Positions 52,505 to 62,745 of a stretch of 64,000 bases of DNA are shown here, piece by piece. The stretch spans positions 193,261-257,260 of the forward strand of contig NZ_BMMF01000004.1 of NCBI RefSeq assembly GCF_014645695.1. The letters run 5' to 3'. The position numbers were made by a program, and so were the translations under genes. The DNA comes from Salinarimonas ramus. GTDB lineage: Bacteria; Pseudomonadota; Alphaproteobacteria; Rhizobiales; Beijerinckiaceae. Each line of letters begins with the position of its first letter. The first letter of the stretch is position 1. Under the pieces are notes generated by a model, which was not told the DNA's origin, made no database searches, and saw nothing but the letters and a program-made list of their open reading frames with translations.

Positions 52505-54070
52505 GTGATCGGAGCCGCCGTCCACATCGCGCGCATGGCGCGTGCCGGGTTCGTGCTCGCCCGCGAGGGCGCGCTCGCGCTCGTCGATCCCTCCGTCCTG
52601 CCGCCCCTGCCGCGGCTCGGTCTCAAGCTCGCCCGCCTCGTGGAGCGCCGCGACGCCGGCTCCTCCGAGAGCCGGCTCGCCGCGGCGCTGACGCGGCTCG
52701 GGCCCTCCTACGTGAAGTTCGGCCAGTTCCTGGCGACGCGCCCCGACATCGTCGGCTTCCAGGCCGCACGCGATCTCGAGAGCCTGCAGGACCGCCTGCC
52801 GCCCTTCCCCCGCGAGGAGGCGGTGCGCGTCGTCGAGGAGGCGCTGGGGCGTCCGATCGAGGCGATCTTCTCGCATTTCGGCGAGGCCGTCGCCGCCGCC
52901 TCCATCGCCCAGGTCCACCGCGCGGTGATGAAGACGCCGGAGGGCACCGAGCAGGTCGTCGCCGTGAAGGTGGCGCGCCCGGGCGTGCGCCAACGCTTCT
53001 CGCGCGACCTCCAGGACATGCGCTTCGCCGCGCGCGTCTTCGAGGGCTACGCGCCGGAGGCCCGGCGCCTGCGCACCGTCGAGGTAGTGGAGACGCTCGC
53101 GCGCTCCGTCATCATCGAGATGGACCTGCGCCTCGAGGCCGCCGCCCTCTCCGAGCTCGCCGAGAACACCAAGAACGACATTGAATTCCGCGTGCCCAAG
53201 CCCGAATGGGACCTCACCGACCGCGAGGTGCTCACGCTGGAATGGATCGACGGCATCAAGCTCAACAAGCTCGACGAGATCGACGCCGCCGGCCACGACC
53301 GCGTGGCTCTGGCGCGCATCGTCATCCAGAGCTTCCTGCGCCAGGCGATCCGCGACGGCTTCTTCCACGCCGACATGCACCCCGGCAACCTCTTCGTCGA
53401 CGCGAGCGGACGGCTCGTCGCGGTGGACACCGGCATCATGGGCCGGCTCGGCCATCGCGAGCGGCGCTTCCTCGCCGAGATCCTGCTCGGCTTCATCCAG
53501 CGCGACTACGTCCGCGTGGCGGAGGTGCATTTCGAGGCGGGCTACGTGCCCCCACGCCATTCCGTGCTCGACTTCGCCCAGGCGATCCGCGCCATCGGCG
53601 AGCCGATCCACGACCGGCGCGCCGACGAGATCTCCATGGCGCGCGTGCTGGCGCTCCTCTTCGAGGTCACCGCCATCTTCGAGATGCAGACGCGCACCGA
53701 GCTCGTCATGCTCCAGAAGACCATGGTGGTGGTGGAGGGCGTCGCCCGTCGGCTCGACCCGCATCTCGACATGTGGACCATCGCGGAGCCCGTCGTGCGC
53801 GAATGGATCGAGCGCAATCTCGGCCCCATCGGCCGCATCGAGGACGTCGGCCGCGGCGCGCGCACGCTGTTCGGCGTGCTCCAGGACCTGCCCGACATCG
53901 CAGTCCGCGCCGAGCGGCTGCTGGTGCAGCTCGAGCAGGGGACCGAGCGCGGCATCGCGCTCGCGCCGTCCTCGATCGAGCGCGCCGGCGAGGCCGCGGC
54001 GGGCCGCGGGCGGGCCGTCGTGCTGGGCGTGTGGGTGATCGCGATCGCGCTGGTGCTGTCGTTGTTCTAG
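52505..54070 (+). CDS. ubiB: Ubiquinone biosynthesis protein UbiB
   Basis: The 521-residue atypical kinase (ADCK/UbiB family) has KFGQFLATRPD (the KxGQ motif), AAASIAQVHRA (Ala-rich loop), VAVKVARPGV, and catalytic HADMHPGNLFVDASGRLVAVDTGIMG. The C-terminus has a hydrophobic segment (AVVLGVWVIAIALVLSLF) that fits its membrane-bound role. GTG 52505 is used as start. It is co-transcribed with ubiE. The UbiB family supports the ubiquinone synthesis complex. Confidence 0.95.
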   Translation: MIGAAVHIARMARAGFVLAREGALALVDPSVLPPLPRLGLKLARLVERRDAGSSESRLAAALTRLGPSYVKFGQFLATRPDIVGFQAARDLESLQDRLPPFPREEAVRVVEEALGRPIEAIFSHFGEAVAAASIAQVHRAVMKTPEGTEQVVAVKVARPGVRQRFSRDLQDMRFAARVFEGYAPEARRLRTVEVVETLARSVIIEMDLRLEAAALSELAENTKNDIEFRVPKPEWDLTDREVLTLEWIDGIKLNKLDEIDAAGHDRVALARIVIQSFLRQAIRDGFFHADMHPGNLFVDASGRLVAVDTGIMGRLGHRERRFLAEILLGFIQRDYVRVAEVHFEAGYVPPRHSVLDFAQAIRAIGEPIHDRRADEISMARVLALLFEVTAIFEMQTRTELVMLQKTMVVVEGVARRLDPHLDMWTIAEPVVREWIERNLGPIGRIEDVGRGARTLFGVLQDLPDIAVRAERLLVQLEQGTERGIALAPSSIERAGEAAAGRGRAVVLGVWVIAIALVLSLF

Positions 54071-54081
54071 CATTGAAATCA

Positions 54082-54095
54082 GCATCATCTGATGC
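54082..54095. promoter_or_regulatory. Operator-like dyad upstream of vapB
   Basis: GCATCA-TC-TGATGC is a perfect 6-bp dyad 29 bases before the antitoxin start, in the short gap after ubiB. VapBC complexes usually repress their own promoter through such repeats. Confidence 0.5.
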
Positions 54096-54123
54096 GATAT
54101 TCCGTGCGTCATTGGAGGCCCCC

Positions 54124-54321
54124 ATGCGCACGACGATTGCGCTCGACGACGACCTCGTCGCACGAGCGAAGTCCCTCACCGGCATCAAGGAACACCCCGC
54201 GTTGATGCGTGAGGCGCTGAAGGCGCTCGTCGCGCGTGAAAGCGCGCGCCGCTTGGCGCTGCTCGGTGGATCCGAACCCGACCTCGAAGCTCCGCCTCGC
54301 CGCCGTAGCGAACCGGAATGA
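54124..54321 (+). CDS. vapB: VapB-type antitoxin
   Basis: The 65-residue product MRTTIALDDDLVARAKSLTGIKEHPALMREALKALVARESARRLALLGG is a ribbon-helix-helix antitoxin of the type II VapB group with a short acidic/basic tail. TTGGAGG precedes the ATG. Its stop overlaps the toxin start by 4 bases. Confidence 0.85.
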   Translation: MRTTIALDDDLVARAKSLTGIKEHPALMREALKALVARESARRLALLGGSEPDLEAPPRRRSEPE

Positions 54322-54686
54322 TCTGCGCAGACACCTCCGTCTGGGTGGATCATTTCCGGGCGGGGGACGAGCGGCTGATGGCGCTGCTGGCCGAAGAGCG
54401 CATCGGGATGCATCCCTTCGTGATCGCGGAGCTGATGCTGGGGAGCCTGCGCAACCGTCATGCAGTTCGCGAAATGCTGGAGGATTTGCCCGAGCTCATC
54501 GTCGCGGGCGACACGGAGATCATTCCGTTCATAGAACGATCGCGGCTTTTCGGGCGGGGGATCGGCTTCGTCGACGCACATCTGCTCGCCGGCGTCTGCC
54601 TCACGCCGGGAGCGAAGCTCTGGACGCGCGACAAGCGGCTGGCGCGCGCGGCGTCGGATCTGAACGTCGCCGCACCGTTCGACTGA
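54318..54686 (+). CDS. vapC: VapC-type PIN-domain RNase toxin
   Basis: The 122-residue PIN domain has the expected four acidic residues: Asp5 in MICADTSVWVDHF, Glu38 in FVIAELMLGS, Asp86 in GIGFVDAHLL and Asp105 in LWTRDKRL. VapC toxins cleave tRNA or rRNA. All catalytic residues are present, so it is probably active. It overlaps vapB by 4 bases, and xylB starts 8 bases after its stop. Confidence 0.9.
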   Translation: MICADTSVWVDHFRAGDERLMALLAEERIGMHPFVIAELMLGSLRNRHAVREMLEDLPELIVAGDTEIIPFIERSRLFGRGIGFVDAHLLAGVCLTPGAKLWTRDKRLARAASDLNVAAPFD

Positions 54687-54694
54687 GCGCGATC

Positions 54695-56194
54695 GTGGAC
54701 GCCCCCACCACCATCGGCCTCGACCTCGGCACCTCCGCCCTCAAGGCCGTCCTCGTCGACGCCGACCAGCGCGTCCTCGCCACCGCCGAGGTCCCCCTCG
54801 GCACCCAGCGCCCGAAGCCGCTCTGGTCGGAGCAGCACCCGGACGCCTGGTGGGACGCCACCCTCGCCGCGCTGGCTACCCTCCGCGCCCAAGCGCCCGA
54901 GGCCTATGCCGCCACGCGGGCCATCGGCCTCTCGGGCCAGATGCACGGCGCCGTGCTCCTCGACGACGCGGACCGGCCGATCCGCCCGGCGATCCTGTGG
55001 AACGACGGCCGGGCGCACGAGGAAGCCGCGGCGCTCGCGCGAGAACACCCGCACCTCGCGGCGATCGTCGGCGTGAAGCCGATGCCCGGCCTCACCGCGC
55101 CGAAGCTCGCCTGGCTCGCGGCGCACGAGCCGGAGGCGTTCGCCCGCATCCGCACGCTCCTCCTGCCGAAGGACGTGATCCGCCTGCATCTCACGGGCGA
55201 GCACGCCACCGACATGTCGGACGCCGCCGGCACCTGGCTCCTCGACCAGGCGCGGCGCGACTGGTGCGACGCCGCGCTCGACGCGGTCGCCCTCGAGCGC
55301 ACGCGCCTGCCGCGCCTCGTCGAGGGCACAAAAACCGCCGGAACGGTCCGCCCCGCGCTCGCGGCGGAGCTGGGGCTTCCCGAGGGGGTGATCGTCGCGG
55401 GCGGCGGGGGCGACGTCGCGGCGGGCGCGGTCGGCATCGGCGCCGTCGGCGAGGGGGACGCCTTCGTCTCGCTGGGCACCTCGGCGCAGATCTTCGTGGC
55501 GAGCGCCGCGTATCGCGCCGCGCCCGAGGCCCTCGTCCACGCCTTCTGCCATTGCGTGCCGCAGCGCTGGTTCGCCATGGCGGCGATGCTCAACGGCGCG
55601 AGCGTCATCGCCTGGGCGGCGCGGCTGCTGGGCCTCTCGGTCGCGGACGCGCTCGCGCTGGCCGAGCGCGAGACGACGGCGCCCGGCCGCGTGCTCTTCC
55701 TGCCCTACCTCGCCGGCGAGCGCACGCCCCACGACGACCCGTACGCGACGGGCGTCCTCGTCGGGCTCTCTCACGACACGAGCCCCGCCGACATCGTGCG
55801 CGCCGTCCTCGACGGTCTCGTGCTCTCGCTGGTGGACGGCCGCGACGCCCTCGCCTCCGCCGGCGTCTCGATCGAGACCGCCGGGCTGATCGGCGGCGGG
55901 GCGAGGAGCCCCTACCTCGCCAGCCTGCTCGCATCCGCGCTCGGCACGCCCCTCGTCCGCCATCGCGGCGCCGAGACCGGCCCAGCCTTCGGCGCCGCCC
56001 GCCTCGCCGCTTGCGCCGCGACCGGCGACCCGATCGCCGCGGTCGCGACACCGCCGCCGGTGCTCGACGTCACCCCGCCCGATCCTGCGCTGCGCGACGC
56101 CTACGCCGCGCAGCTGCCGCGCTGGCGGGCGCTCTATCGGGCGCTCCGTGAGGAGTTCCGGCGCTCGCACCTGTCTCGTCCCTCGGGCTCATGA
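54695..56194 (+). CDS. xylB: Xylulokinase
   Basis: The 499-residue FGGY kinase has GLDLGTSALKAVLVD, GLSGQMHGAVLLDDADRPIRPAILWNDGRA (xylulokinase GQMHG signature), and SLGTSAQIFVAS with LIGGGARSPYLASLLASALGTPL in the C-terminal half. It phosphorylates D-xylulose to feed the pentose phosphate route. GTG 54695 is used as start. It immediately follows vapBC and ends overlapping the convergent AraC-family gene by 6 bases. No xylA is in the window. Confidence 0.92.
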   Translation: MDAPTTIGLDLGTSALKAVLVDADQRVLATAEVPLGTQRPKPLWSEQHPDAWWDATLAALATLRAQAPEAYAATRAIGLSGQMHGAVLLDDADRPIRPAILWNDGRAHEEAAALAREHPHLAAIVGVKPMPGLTAPKLAWLAAHEPEAFARIRTLLLPKDVIRLHLTGEHATDMSDAAGTWLLDQARRDWCDAALDAVALERTRLPRLVEGTKTAGTVRPALAAELGLPEGVIVAGGGGDVAAGAVGIGAVGEGDAFVSLGTSAQIFVASAAYRAAPEALVHAFCHCVPQRWFAMAAMLNGASVIAWAARLLGLSVADALALAERETTAPGRVLFLPYLAGERTPHDDPYATGVLVGLSHDTSPADIVRAVLDGLVLSLVDGRDALASAGVSIETAGLIGGGARSPYLASLLASALGTPLVRHRGAETGPAFGAARLAACAATGDPIAAVATPPPVLDVTPPDPALRDAYAAQLPRWRALYRALREEFRRSHLSRPSGS

Positions 56195-57154
56195 CCCGCG
56201 GCGGCTCGGACGTTCGGGCATTCCGCCGTCGGCGCCTTCGCGGGCCGATCCTGCCGCGCGTCCGTGCTGACGTGCGAACTGCATCGGCGGGATGCCCACG
56301 AACCGGGTGAACGCAACGCTGAAGGAGCTGGCGGATCCATAGCCGACGGTCTCCGCGACCGCCTTCACGCTACCCTCCCCGCGTCGCAGCATGTCCCTGG
56401 CGAGGGCCATCCTCCAGGACAGCAGGTATTCCATCGGCGGCAGCCCGACCTCCTTGTGGAACCTGTCGAAGAAGACCGAGCGCGAGAGGGATGCCTCTCG
56501 GGCCAATTGCGTCACCGTCCAGCGACGTCGCGGGTCCGCGTGAATGCAGCGGATCGCGCTCGCCAGCCGGGCGTCGGCCAGCCCGCGGAGCAATCCCGGA
56601 TGAGCAGCGGTGCCCGAGGCCGCCCGCAGCGCCTCGATGAGCAGCACATCCAGCAGGCGCCCGAGAACCATCTCTCTCGCTGGTCGCTCGTCCTGCGCCT
56701 CGTTCCTGACGAGCTGAACCAAGGTCGCGATCCGCGCGAGCCCCCGGACATGGATGACGTCGGGGAGGAGGAGCGAAAGGAGAAGCCCGGCATCCGGCGA
56801 GCCGAAAGCCAGGCGGCCCGCCAGCATGCGCACGTTCGCCGGCCCTTCCGGATCGCCGTGCCTCACCTCGTCGTCGAGGGTCGTATGGACCGACTGCCCC
56901 TTGGGCGGGCCGCCGTCGAGGCTCGACATCGTGATGTGGCGAGCGGCCGGCACGAGCACGAAATCGTTCTGCTCGAGCAAGAGCCGCGACCGCCCATCGG
57001 CGGACAGGAGCACGGCTCCCTCCATGATCGCGCAGAACAGAGGATCCGCGGCCACCGAGACGTCGATGCGCCACGACGCGGCGCCGCTCGCCTGCTTCGA
57101 GAACGGCAGGCTCGGTTGAAGCAGCGCCACGACGTCGGCGAACGGATCGATCAT
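56189..57154 (-). CDS. AraC family transcriptional regulator (cupin N-domain)
   Basis: The 321-residue product has an N-terminal cupin-type domain (MIDPFADVVALLQPSLPFSKQASGAASWRIDVSVAADPLFCAIMEG, DFVLVPAARHI) and a C-terminal AraC double HTH (RRRWTVTQLAREASLSRSVFFDRFHKEVGLPPMEYLLSWRMALARDMLRRGEGSVKAVAETVGYGSASSFSVAFTRFVGIPP). Start ATG 57154. It is divergent from the SDR gene across a 97-base gap, the typical layout of AraC regulators of an oxidoreductase. Confidence 0.9.
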   Translation of the reverse strand: MIDPFADVVALLQPSLPFSKQASGAASWRIDVSVAADPLFCAIMEGAVLLSADGRSRLLLEQNDFVLVPAARHITMSSLDGGPPKGQSVHTTLDDEVRHGDPEGPANVRMLAGRLAFGSPDAGLLLSLLLPDVIHVRGLARIATLVQLVRNEAQDERPAREMVLGRLLDVLLIEALRAASGTAAHPGLLRGLADARLASAIRCIHADPRRRWTVTQLAREASLSRSVFFDRFHKEVGLPPMEYLLSWRMALARDMLRRGEGSVKAVAETVGYGSASSFSVAFTRFVGIPPMQFARQHGRAAGSAREGADGGMPERPSRRGS

Positions 57155-57251
57155 TTCAGGACGCTCGCGAAAGCCAACTGGACGGCTGATGATAGGCAGT
57201 CTGCCGAGCAACGTCCACATGTCTCCCGCCACAGGCACCAAAGGAGACAGC

Positions 57252-58007
57252 ATGAACACCGTCCTCATCACCGGCTGCTCGTCGGGCTTCGGGCTCGATA
57301 TCGCCAAGCACTTTCTCGATCGGGACTGGAACGTCGTCGCGACCATGCGCACGCCCGACGCGAGCGTCCTCCCCTCCTCGGAGAACCTGCGCATCCTCCC
57401 CCTCGACGTCCGCAGCGACGAGAGCGTCCATCGGGCGGTCGAGGCGGCAGGTTCGATCGATGTCCTCGTCAACAATGCCGGCATCGGCTGGCTCAATGCC
57501 CTAGAAGGCACGCCGATGAGCATCGCCCGCGACATCTTCGAGACGAACACGATCGGGACGATGCGCACCATGCAGGCGGTCCTGCCGCAGTTTCGCGAGC
57601 GTCGCTCGGGCACGATCGTCAACGTGACGTCGACCGTCACGGTGAAACCGCTTCCGCTTCTGTCGGTCTACACGGCGAGCAAGGCTGCGGTGAATGCCTT
57701 TACCGAATCCGTCGCGCTCGAGCTCGAGCCCTTCGGCATCGCGGTCCGCATCGTGCTGCCGGGCCTCGCGCCCGAGACGAGCTTCGGCAAGACCGCGTTC
57801 GGTCGCATCCAGGGCGTGGGCGGGTTTCCGGCGGCCTATGCGGACTACACCGCCGCGGTCGTCGCGAACGTCCAGCAGCCCAGTGGCCCCGTCACCCGTT
57901 CGACGGACGTCGCCGAGGCTGTTTGGCGCGCCGCCACGGACCCGAACTGCCCCATGAGGCTCCCCGCAGGTGCCGACGCCGTGGCGGCGTTGGACCGGGA
58001 AGCCTGA
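57252..58007 (+). CDS. Short-chain dehydrogenase/reductase
   Basis: The 251-residue enzyme has the SDR cofactor motif TGCSSGFG (residues 7-14), NNAGIG and the catalytic Tyr140 and Lys144 in YTASK with Ser127 nearby. MRTPD after beta 2 suggests NADP preference. GGAGACAG stands before ATG 57252. It is divergent from the AraC-family gene that probably controls it. The substrate is not defined. Confidence 0.9.
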   Translation: MNTVLITGCSSGFGLDIAKHFLDRDWNVVATMRTPDASVLPSSENLRILPLDVRSDESVHRAVEAAGSIDVLVNNAGIGWLNALEGTPMSIARDIFETNTIGTMRTMQAVLPQFRERRSGTIVNVTSTVTVKPLPLLSVYTASKAAVNAFTESVALELEPFGIAVRIVLPGLAPETSFGKTAFGRIQGVGGFPAAYADYTAAVVANVQQPSGPVTRSTDVAEAVWRAATDPNCPMRLPAGADAVAALDREA

Positions 58008-58036
58008 CGAGGTTCTCGACAGGCAGCGGCAGTACC

Positions 58037-58067
58037 GGCCTTCCGACCCGCCAAGGGTCGGAAGGCC
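58037..58067. terminator. Terminator between the SDR and ROK genes
   Basis: A 13-bp stem GGCCTTCCGACCC / GGGTCGGAAGGCC with a GCCAA loop lies 30 bases after the SDR stop, between convergent genes. The T-run is poor (CCCTCTTC). The remaining 153 bases before the ROK stop hold nothing recognisable. Confidence 0.65.
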
Positions 58068-58220
58068 CCCTCTTCGAGCGTGGTGACGACGCGCGGACGC
58101 GCCAGGACCGTCTCCTGGCAGGCTCCTCGTGGAGCGGCATCTCCGCCCCCGCCGGTTCGAGCGGCGGGCTGCCGGTTCGGCCGATCGCGGTGCTCCGGCT
58201 CGGTCGATCGGACATCGTCG

Positions 58221-59447
58221 TCATCCACCGACCCTCGCCCGCATCAGCGTGTTCTGATCGATGAGGTAGCGCTCCGACAGCGCGAGCCCGGCGGCGCCGA
58301 GCGCCCGCGCCACGGGGCCGACGGCGCCCGCCCGCAGCGCCGGCATGACGATTCCAGTGGCCGGCAGGCGCGCCATCTCGCGCGCGGTCGCGTCGATGAG
58401 CCGGTCTCGCACGGCGGCCGGGAAGATACCGTCGACCACCGCGGTCTCGATCTCGACCAGCGCCGCGGCGGAGACGATCGCCATCGCGAGACCCGCTCCC
58501 GCCTGCTCGATCCAGGCCGTGAGATGCGGCTCGAAGGCGCTCCAGTCCCCCTGCGCGCGCCAGATCCCGGACGTGTCGATGCCCACGCGCTCGAGCTTCC
58601 GCTCGAGGTGGAGCAGGGAGGCCTCGTCGAGCAGCTGGCGGGGGCGCCCGTCCGGCCCGCGCAGCGGCAGGGAGCCGATGGCGGCGGCATTACCGTTCCG
58701 CCCGACGAAGAGCCCGTCGTTGAGCGCCAGCCCGCCGCCGACGAACGTCCCCACGAAGATCGTCAGCGCGTCCCCCACGCGCTCGCGCCCGCCGAACAGG
58801 ATCTCCGCGGCGCAGGCGGCATTGGCGTCGTTGTGCAGCCCGACGGGCCGCGCGAGGCGCTCCGCCAGATGCCCGCGCACGTCGGCCTCGCGCCAATCGT
58901 CCATGGCGCCGGGCGGCGCGCCGACGATGTCGCTCCAGCTCCAGATCTCGAAGGGCGTGGCGATCCCCGCCCCCGCGAGGCGCTGCGCCCCCACACCAAG
59001 GCCGGCGACGAGGTCGTCCACCGTCCGGTCGATGAAGCCGAGAACCGCGGCGAGCTGCGGATAGGGATAGGCGATCGCGTGCTGAGCCCGCACGCGGCCG
59101 AGGAAATCGACCAGCACGACGTCCGTGGACCGCCGCCCGATCTTCACCCCGATCGCGTAGGCGCCGTCGGGATCGAGCGACATCGGCACGGAGGGCTGGC
59201 CCACGCGTCCCCGCTGGGGCGTTCCGCGCCGCACCAGCCCGTCCGCCTCGAGATGCCTCACGATCACGGATGCAGCCTGCGCCGACAACCCCGTCAGCCG
59301 CGCGATTTCGGTCTTCGTCAAGGGCGCGCCGCGCCACAGGAGCGAGAGCACGAGCCGCTCGTTGTAGGCGCGCACGCCCGTCTGGTTCGAGCCCCGGTGC
59401 AGCACCGCGGCGGCCTCTCTCGTGGTCTCGGCCCGCATGGTCGCCAA
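58221..59447 (-). CDS. ROK family transcriptional regulator (FrcR-like)
   Basis: The 408-residue product has an N-terminal winged helix (NERLVLSLLWRGAPLTKTEIARLTGLSAQAASVIVRHLEADGLV) and a ROK sugar-kinase-like domain (YAIGVKIGRRSTDVVLVDFLGRV, LHNDANAACAAEILFGGRERVGDALTIFVGTFVGGGLALNDGLFVG). The Cys-rich zinc motif of NagC-type ROK proteins is missing. It is divergent from frcB, so it probably represses that transporter and is released by a sugar ligand. Start is the first Met; Met4 is also possible. Confidence 0.88.
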   Translation of the reverse strand: MATMRAETTREAAAVLHRGSNQTGVRAYNERLVLSLLWRGAPLTKTEIARLTGLSAQAASVIVRHLEADGLVRRGTPQRGRVGQPSVPMSLDPDGAYAIGVKIGRRSTDVVLVDFLGRVRAQHAIAYPYPQLAAVLGFIDRTVDDLVAGLGVGAQRLAGAGIATPFEIWSWSDIVGAPPGAMDDWREADVRGHLAERLARPVGLHNDANAACAAEILFGGRERVGDALTIFVGTFVGGGLALNDGLFVGRNGNAAAIGSLPLRGPDGRPRQLLDEASLLHLERKLERVGIDTSGIWRAQGDWSAFEPHLTAWIEQAGAGLAMAIVSAAALVEIETAVVDGIFPAAVRDRLIDATAREMARLPATGIVMPALRAGAVGPVARALGAAGLALSERYLIDQNTLMRARVGG

Positions 59448-59485
59448 CGCCCCCTCGCTCCAGGATGCGTCGGGGCGCCGCAGGG

Positions 59486-59521
59486 GTCAATTGATAATTC
59501 ACAGTGATTTAATTATTGACA
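59486..59521. promoter_or_regulatory. A+T-rich dyad and -35 element upstream of frcB
   Basis: GTCAAT and ATTGAC arms at 59486-59491 and 59515-59520 enclose A+T-rich DNA. The right arm merges into a consensus -35 TTGACA (59516-59521) for frcB. This layout suits a ROK repressor operator. The matching -10 (TGCACT at 59539) is weak. Confidence 0.5.
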
Positions 59522-59596
59522 CGCGATCGCGGCGGGTGTGCACTCCCCTCACGGCCGCATCGAACGGCCGATCGAGAACACACGGGAGGAACGACG

Positions 59597-60631
59597 ATGC
59601 GCAATACGATCGCGCTCGCGCTGGCGAGCGTCGCCGGCGCGGCTCTGACGACGGCTCTCATCGCCACGCCCGCGGCGGCGCAGGAGACCACGGCCTGCCT
59701 CATCACCAAGACCGACGCCAACCCCTTCTTCGTCAAGATGCGCGAGGGCGCGGAGGCCGCGGCCGCCGAGCACGGCATCGAGCTCCAATCCTATGCCGGG
59801 CGCATCGACGGCGACGTCGACAGCCAGATCCAGGCGATCGAGAGCTGCATCGCGGCCGGCGCCGCCGGCATCCTGATCACGCCGTCGGATTCCGCCGGCC
59901 TCGTCCCCCTCGTCCAGCAGGCCCGCGACCAGGGCATCCTCGTCATCGCGCTCGACACCCCCTTCGAGCCGGCGGACGCGGCGGACGCCACCTTCGCCAC
60001 CGACAACCGCCTCGCGGGCGAGCTCATCGGCCGCTGGGCGGCGGCGCAGCTCGGCGACGCGGCGGCGGACGCGAAGATCGTCTCGCTCGACCTCAACGCC
60101 ATGGTCCCCACCGTCGATTACCTGCGCAACCAGGGCTTCCTCGCCGGCTTCGGCATCGACGTGAAGGACCCCGACGTCATCGGCGACGAGGACGACCCGC
60201 GCTACGTCGGCCGCGACGTGACGAACGGCAACGAGGAAGGCGGGCGCACCGCCATGGAGAGCCTGCTCCAGGCCCATCCCGACCTCAACGTCGTCTACAC
60301 GATCAACGAGCCGGCGGCGGCGGGCGCCTACGAGGCGCTGCGTGCGGTCGGCCGCGAGGGCGACGTGATGATCGTCTCGGTCGACGGCGGCTGCCCGGGC
60401 GTGCGCAACGTCGAGGAGGGCGTCATCGGCGCCACCTCCATGCAGTTCCCGCTGCTGATGGCCTCCCTCGGCATCGACGCCATCGCGCAATACGCCGCCG
60501 ACGGCACCCTGCCCGAGCCCTCGCCCGGCCTCGACTTCTTCAACACCGGCGTCGAGCTCGTCACCGACGAGCCGGTGGACGGCCTGGAGTCGATGTCCGC
60601 CGCCGAGGGCCTCGAGCGCTGCTGGGGCTGA
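59597..60631 (+). CDS. frcB: Sugar ABC transporter substrate-binding protein (FrcB-type)
   Basis: The 344-residue periplasmic protein has a signal peptide (cut after TPAAA, near residue 28) and a LacI-type sugar-binding fold: [80 protein letters not shown] and [17 protein letters not shown]. These closely match the fructose-binding FrcB of Rhizobiales. Fructose, mannose or ribose is the likely ligand. GGGAGGA precedes ATG 59597. Confidence 0.9.
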   Translation: MRNTIALALASVAGAALTTALIATPAAAQETTACLITKTDANPFFVKMREGAEAAAAEHGIELQSYAGRIDGDVDSQIQAIESCIAAGAAGILITPSDSAGLVPLVQQARDQGILVIALDTPFEPADAADATFATDNRLAGELIGRWAAAQLGDAAADAKIVSLDLNAMVPTVDYLRNQGFLAGFGIDVKDPDVIGDEDDPRYVGRDVTNGNEEGGRTAMESLLQAHPDLNVVYTINEPAAAGAYEALRAVGREGDVMIVSVDGGCPGVRNVEEGVIGATSMQFPLLMASLGIDAIAQYAADGTLPEPSPGLDFFNTGVELVTDEPVDGLESMSAAEGLERCWG

Positions 60632-60648
60632 GGCGCGGACCACCGCGC

Positions 60649-60674
60649 CGGCACCGCCCCACGGGGCGGTGCCG
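60649..60674 (+). promoter_or_regulatory. Strong hairpin between frcB and frcC
   Basis: A 12-bp perfect stem CGGCACCGCCCC / GGGGCGGTGCCG with a 2-base centre lies 17 bases after the frcB stop. No T-run follows. Such hairpins after binding-protein genes usually stabilise the upstream message and reduce downstream expression. Confidence 0.6.
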
Positions 60675-60710
60675 CTCCTGCCGTCTCGACGTCGCGTGAC
60701 GAGGACCCGC

Positions 60711-61744
60711 ATGCATCCCCCCGACACCACGGCCGAGAGCCACGCCTCGTTCGAGCAGCGGCGCACCGCGCTCGGTCGCGTGCAGGCCTTCTTGCACGCC
60801 TACCCCACCATGGTGCCCGTCGTGGTGCTCGGCCTCTCCCTCGTCGCCTTCGGGCTGATCGCCGGGGAGCGGTTCTTCTCGCCCTTCAACCTGTCGCTGA
60901 TCATGCAGCAGGTTACGGTGATCGGCATCCTCGCGGCGGCGCAGAGCCTCGTCATCCTCACGGCCGGCATCGATCTCTCGGTGGCGGCGATCATGGTGCT
61001 CACCACGGTGGCCATGGGCCAGCTCGCCGTGGAGCTCGGCCTGCCGGCGGGCATCGCAATACCGCTCGGCATGGCTGTCGGCATCGCCTGCGGCACGCTG
61101 AACGGCCTCCTGGTGACGCGCCTCAAGCTCCCGCCCTTCATCGTGACGCTCGGCACGTGGAACGTGTTCTTCGCCCTCAACCTCTGGATCTCGGGCGCGC
61201 AGTCCATCCGCTCGCAGGCGATCGACGCGCAAGCGCCCATGCTCAAGGTCTTCGGGCAGAGCTTCGGGCTCTTCGGCACGCAATTCACCTTCGGCTCGAT
61301 CCTGCTCCTCGCGATCTTCGGCGCGCTCTGGTATCTCCTCAACCGCACCGCCTGGGGCCGGCACGTCTATGCGGTCGGCGACGACAAGGACGCCGCCGAG
61401 CTCGCCGGCATCCGCACCGACCGCGTGCTGATCTCGGTCTATGCGCTGGCCGGCCTCGTCTGCGCCGTCGGCGCCTGGGCCGCCATCGGACGGCTCGGCT
61501 CGATCTCGCCGCAGAGCTTCTACGAGGGCAACCTGCAGAGCATCACCGCCGTGGTGATCGGCGGCATCAGCCTGTTCGGCGGGCGCGGGTCGATCATGGG
61601 CGCGCTGATCGGCGCGCTCATCGTCGGCGTCTTCCAGTCGGGCTTGCGCTTGGCCGGCGTCGACGTGCTCTGGCAGGTCTTCGCCATCGGCTGGCTGATC
61701 ATCGTGGCGGTGGCGATCGACCAATGGATCCGGAAGGTGGCGTC

Positions 61745-61748
<4 letters not shown>
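60711..61748 (+). CDS. frcC: Sugar ABC transporter permease (FrcC-type)
   Basis: The 345-residue inner-membrane protein has several hydrophobic spans and the BPD_transp_2 signatures: SLIMQQVTVIGILAAAQSLVILTAGIDLSVAAIMVL, LLVTRLKLPPFIVTLGTWNVFFAL and GGISLFGGRGSIMGALIGALIVGVFQSGL. ATG 60711 follows GAGGACCCG. It overlaps frcA by 4 bases. It forms the membrane channel of the FrcBCA importer. Confidence 0.92.
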
Positions 61749-62521
<773 letters not shown>

Positions 62522-62534
62522 CGCGGGAGGACCC

Positions 62535-62735
62535 CACTCTCCTTCCCTGTAAGGGAAGGTGGCGCGCCGCAAAGCGGCGTGACGGATGGGGCGTGGCGCG
62601 AAGCGACGCGTTCCGCGAAGCGGAAGCCTCGGTGTCCAGCGACGCACGTCCGTTTCGGCTGTGCCGAACGCGCGTCCCGCGCGCCCCATCCGTCTCGGCT
62701 TCGCCGAGCCACCTTCCCCTACAGTGAAGGAAAGG
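62535..62735. repeat. Intergenic hairpin repeat, family 1, two-arm copy
   Basis: The left arm starts CTCTCCTTCCCTGTAAGGG and reads GGTGGCG-CGCCGC-AAA-GCGGCG, then GACGGATGGGGC. The inverted right arm ends ...CACCTTCCCCTACAGTGAAGG. In the right arm, read in the same sense, the first stem is CTCGGC-GAA-GCCGAG. A stem TTCCGC-GAA-GCGGAA lies near 62610-62630. It fills the frcA-cobB gap. Confidence 0.85.
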
Positions 62736-62745
62736 GCGTGCTTTC

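Noticed and set aside
58080-59507. A 475-codon plus-strand frame opposite the ROK gene
   Set aside because: It is antisense to a ROK regulator with clear winged-helix and sugar-kinase motifs.
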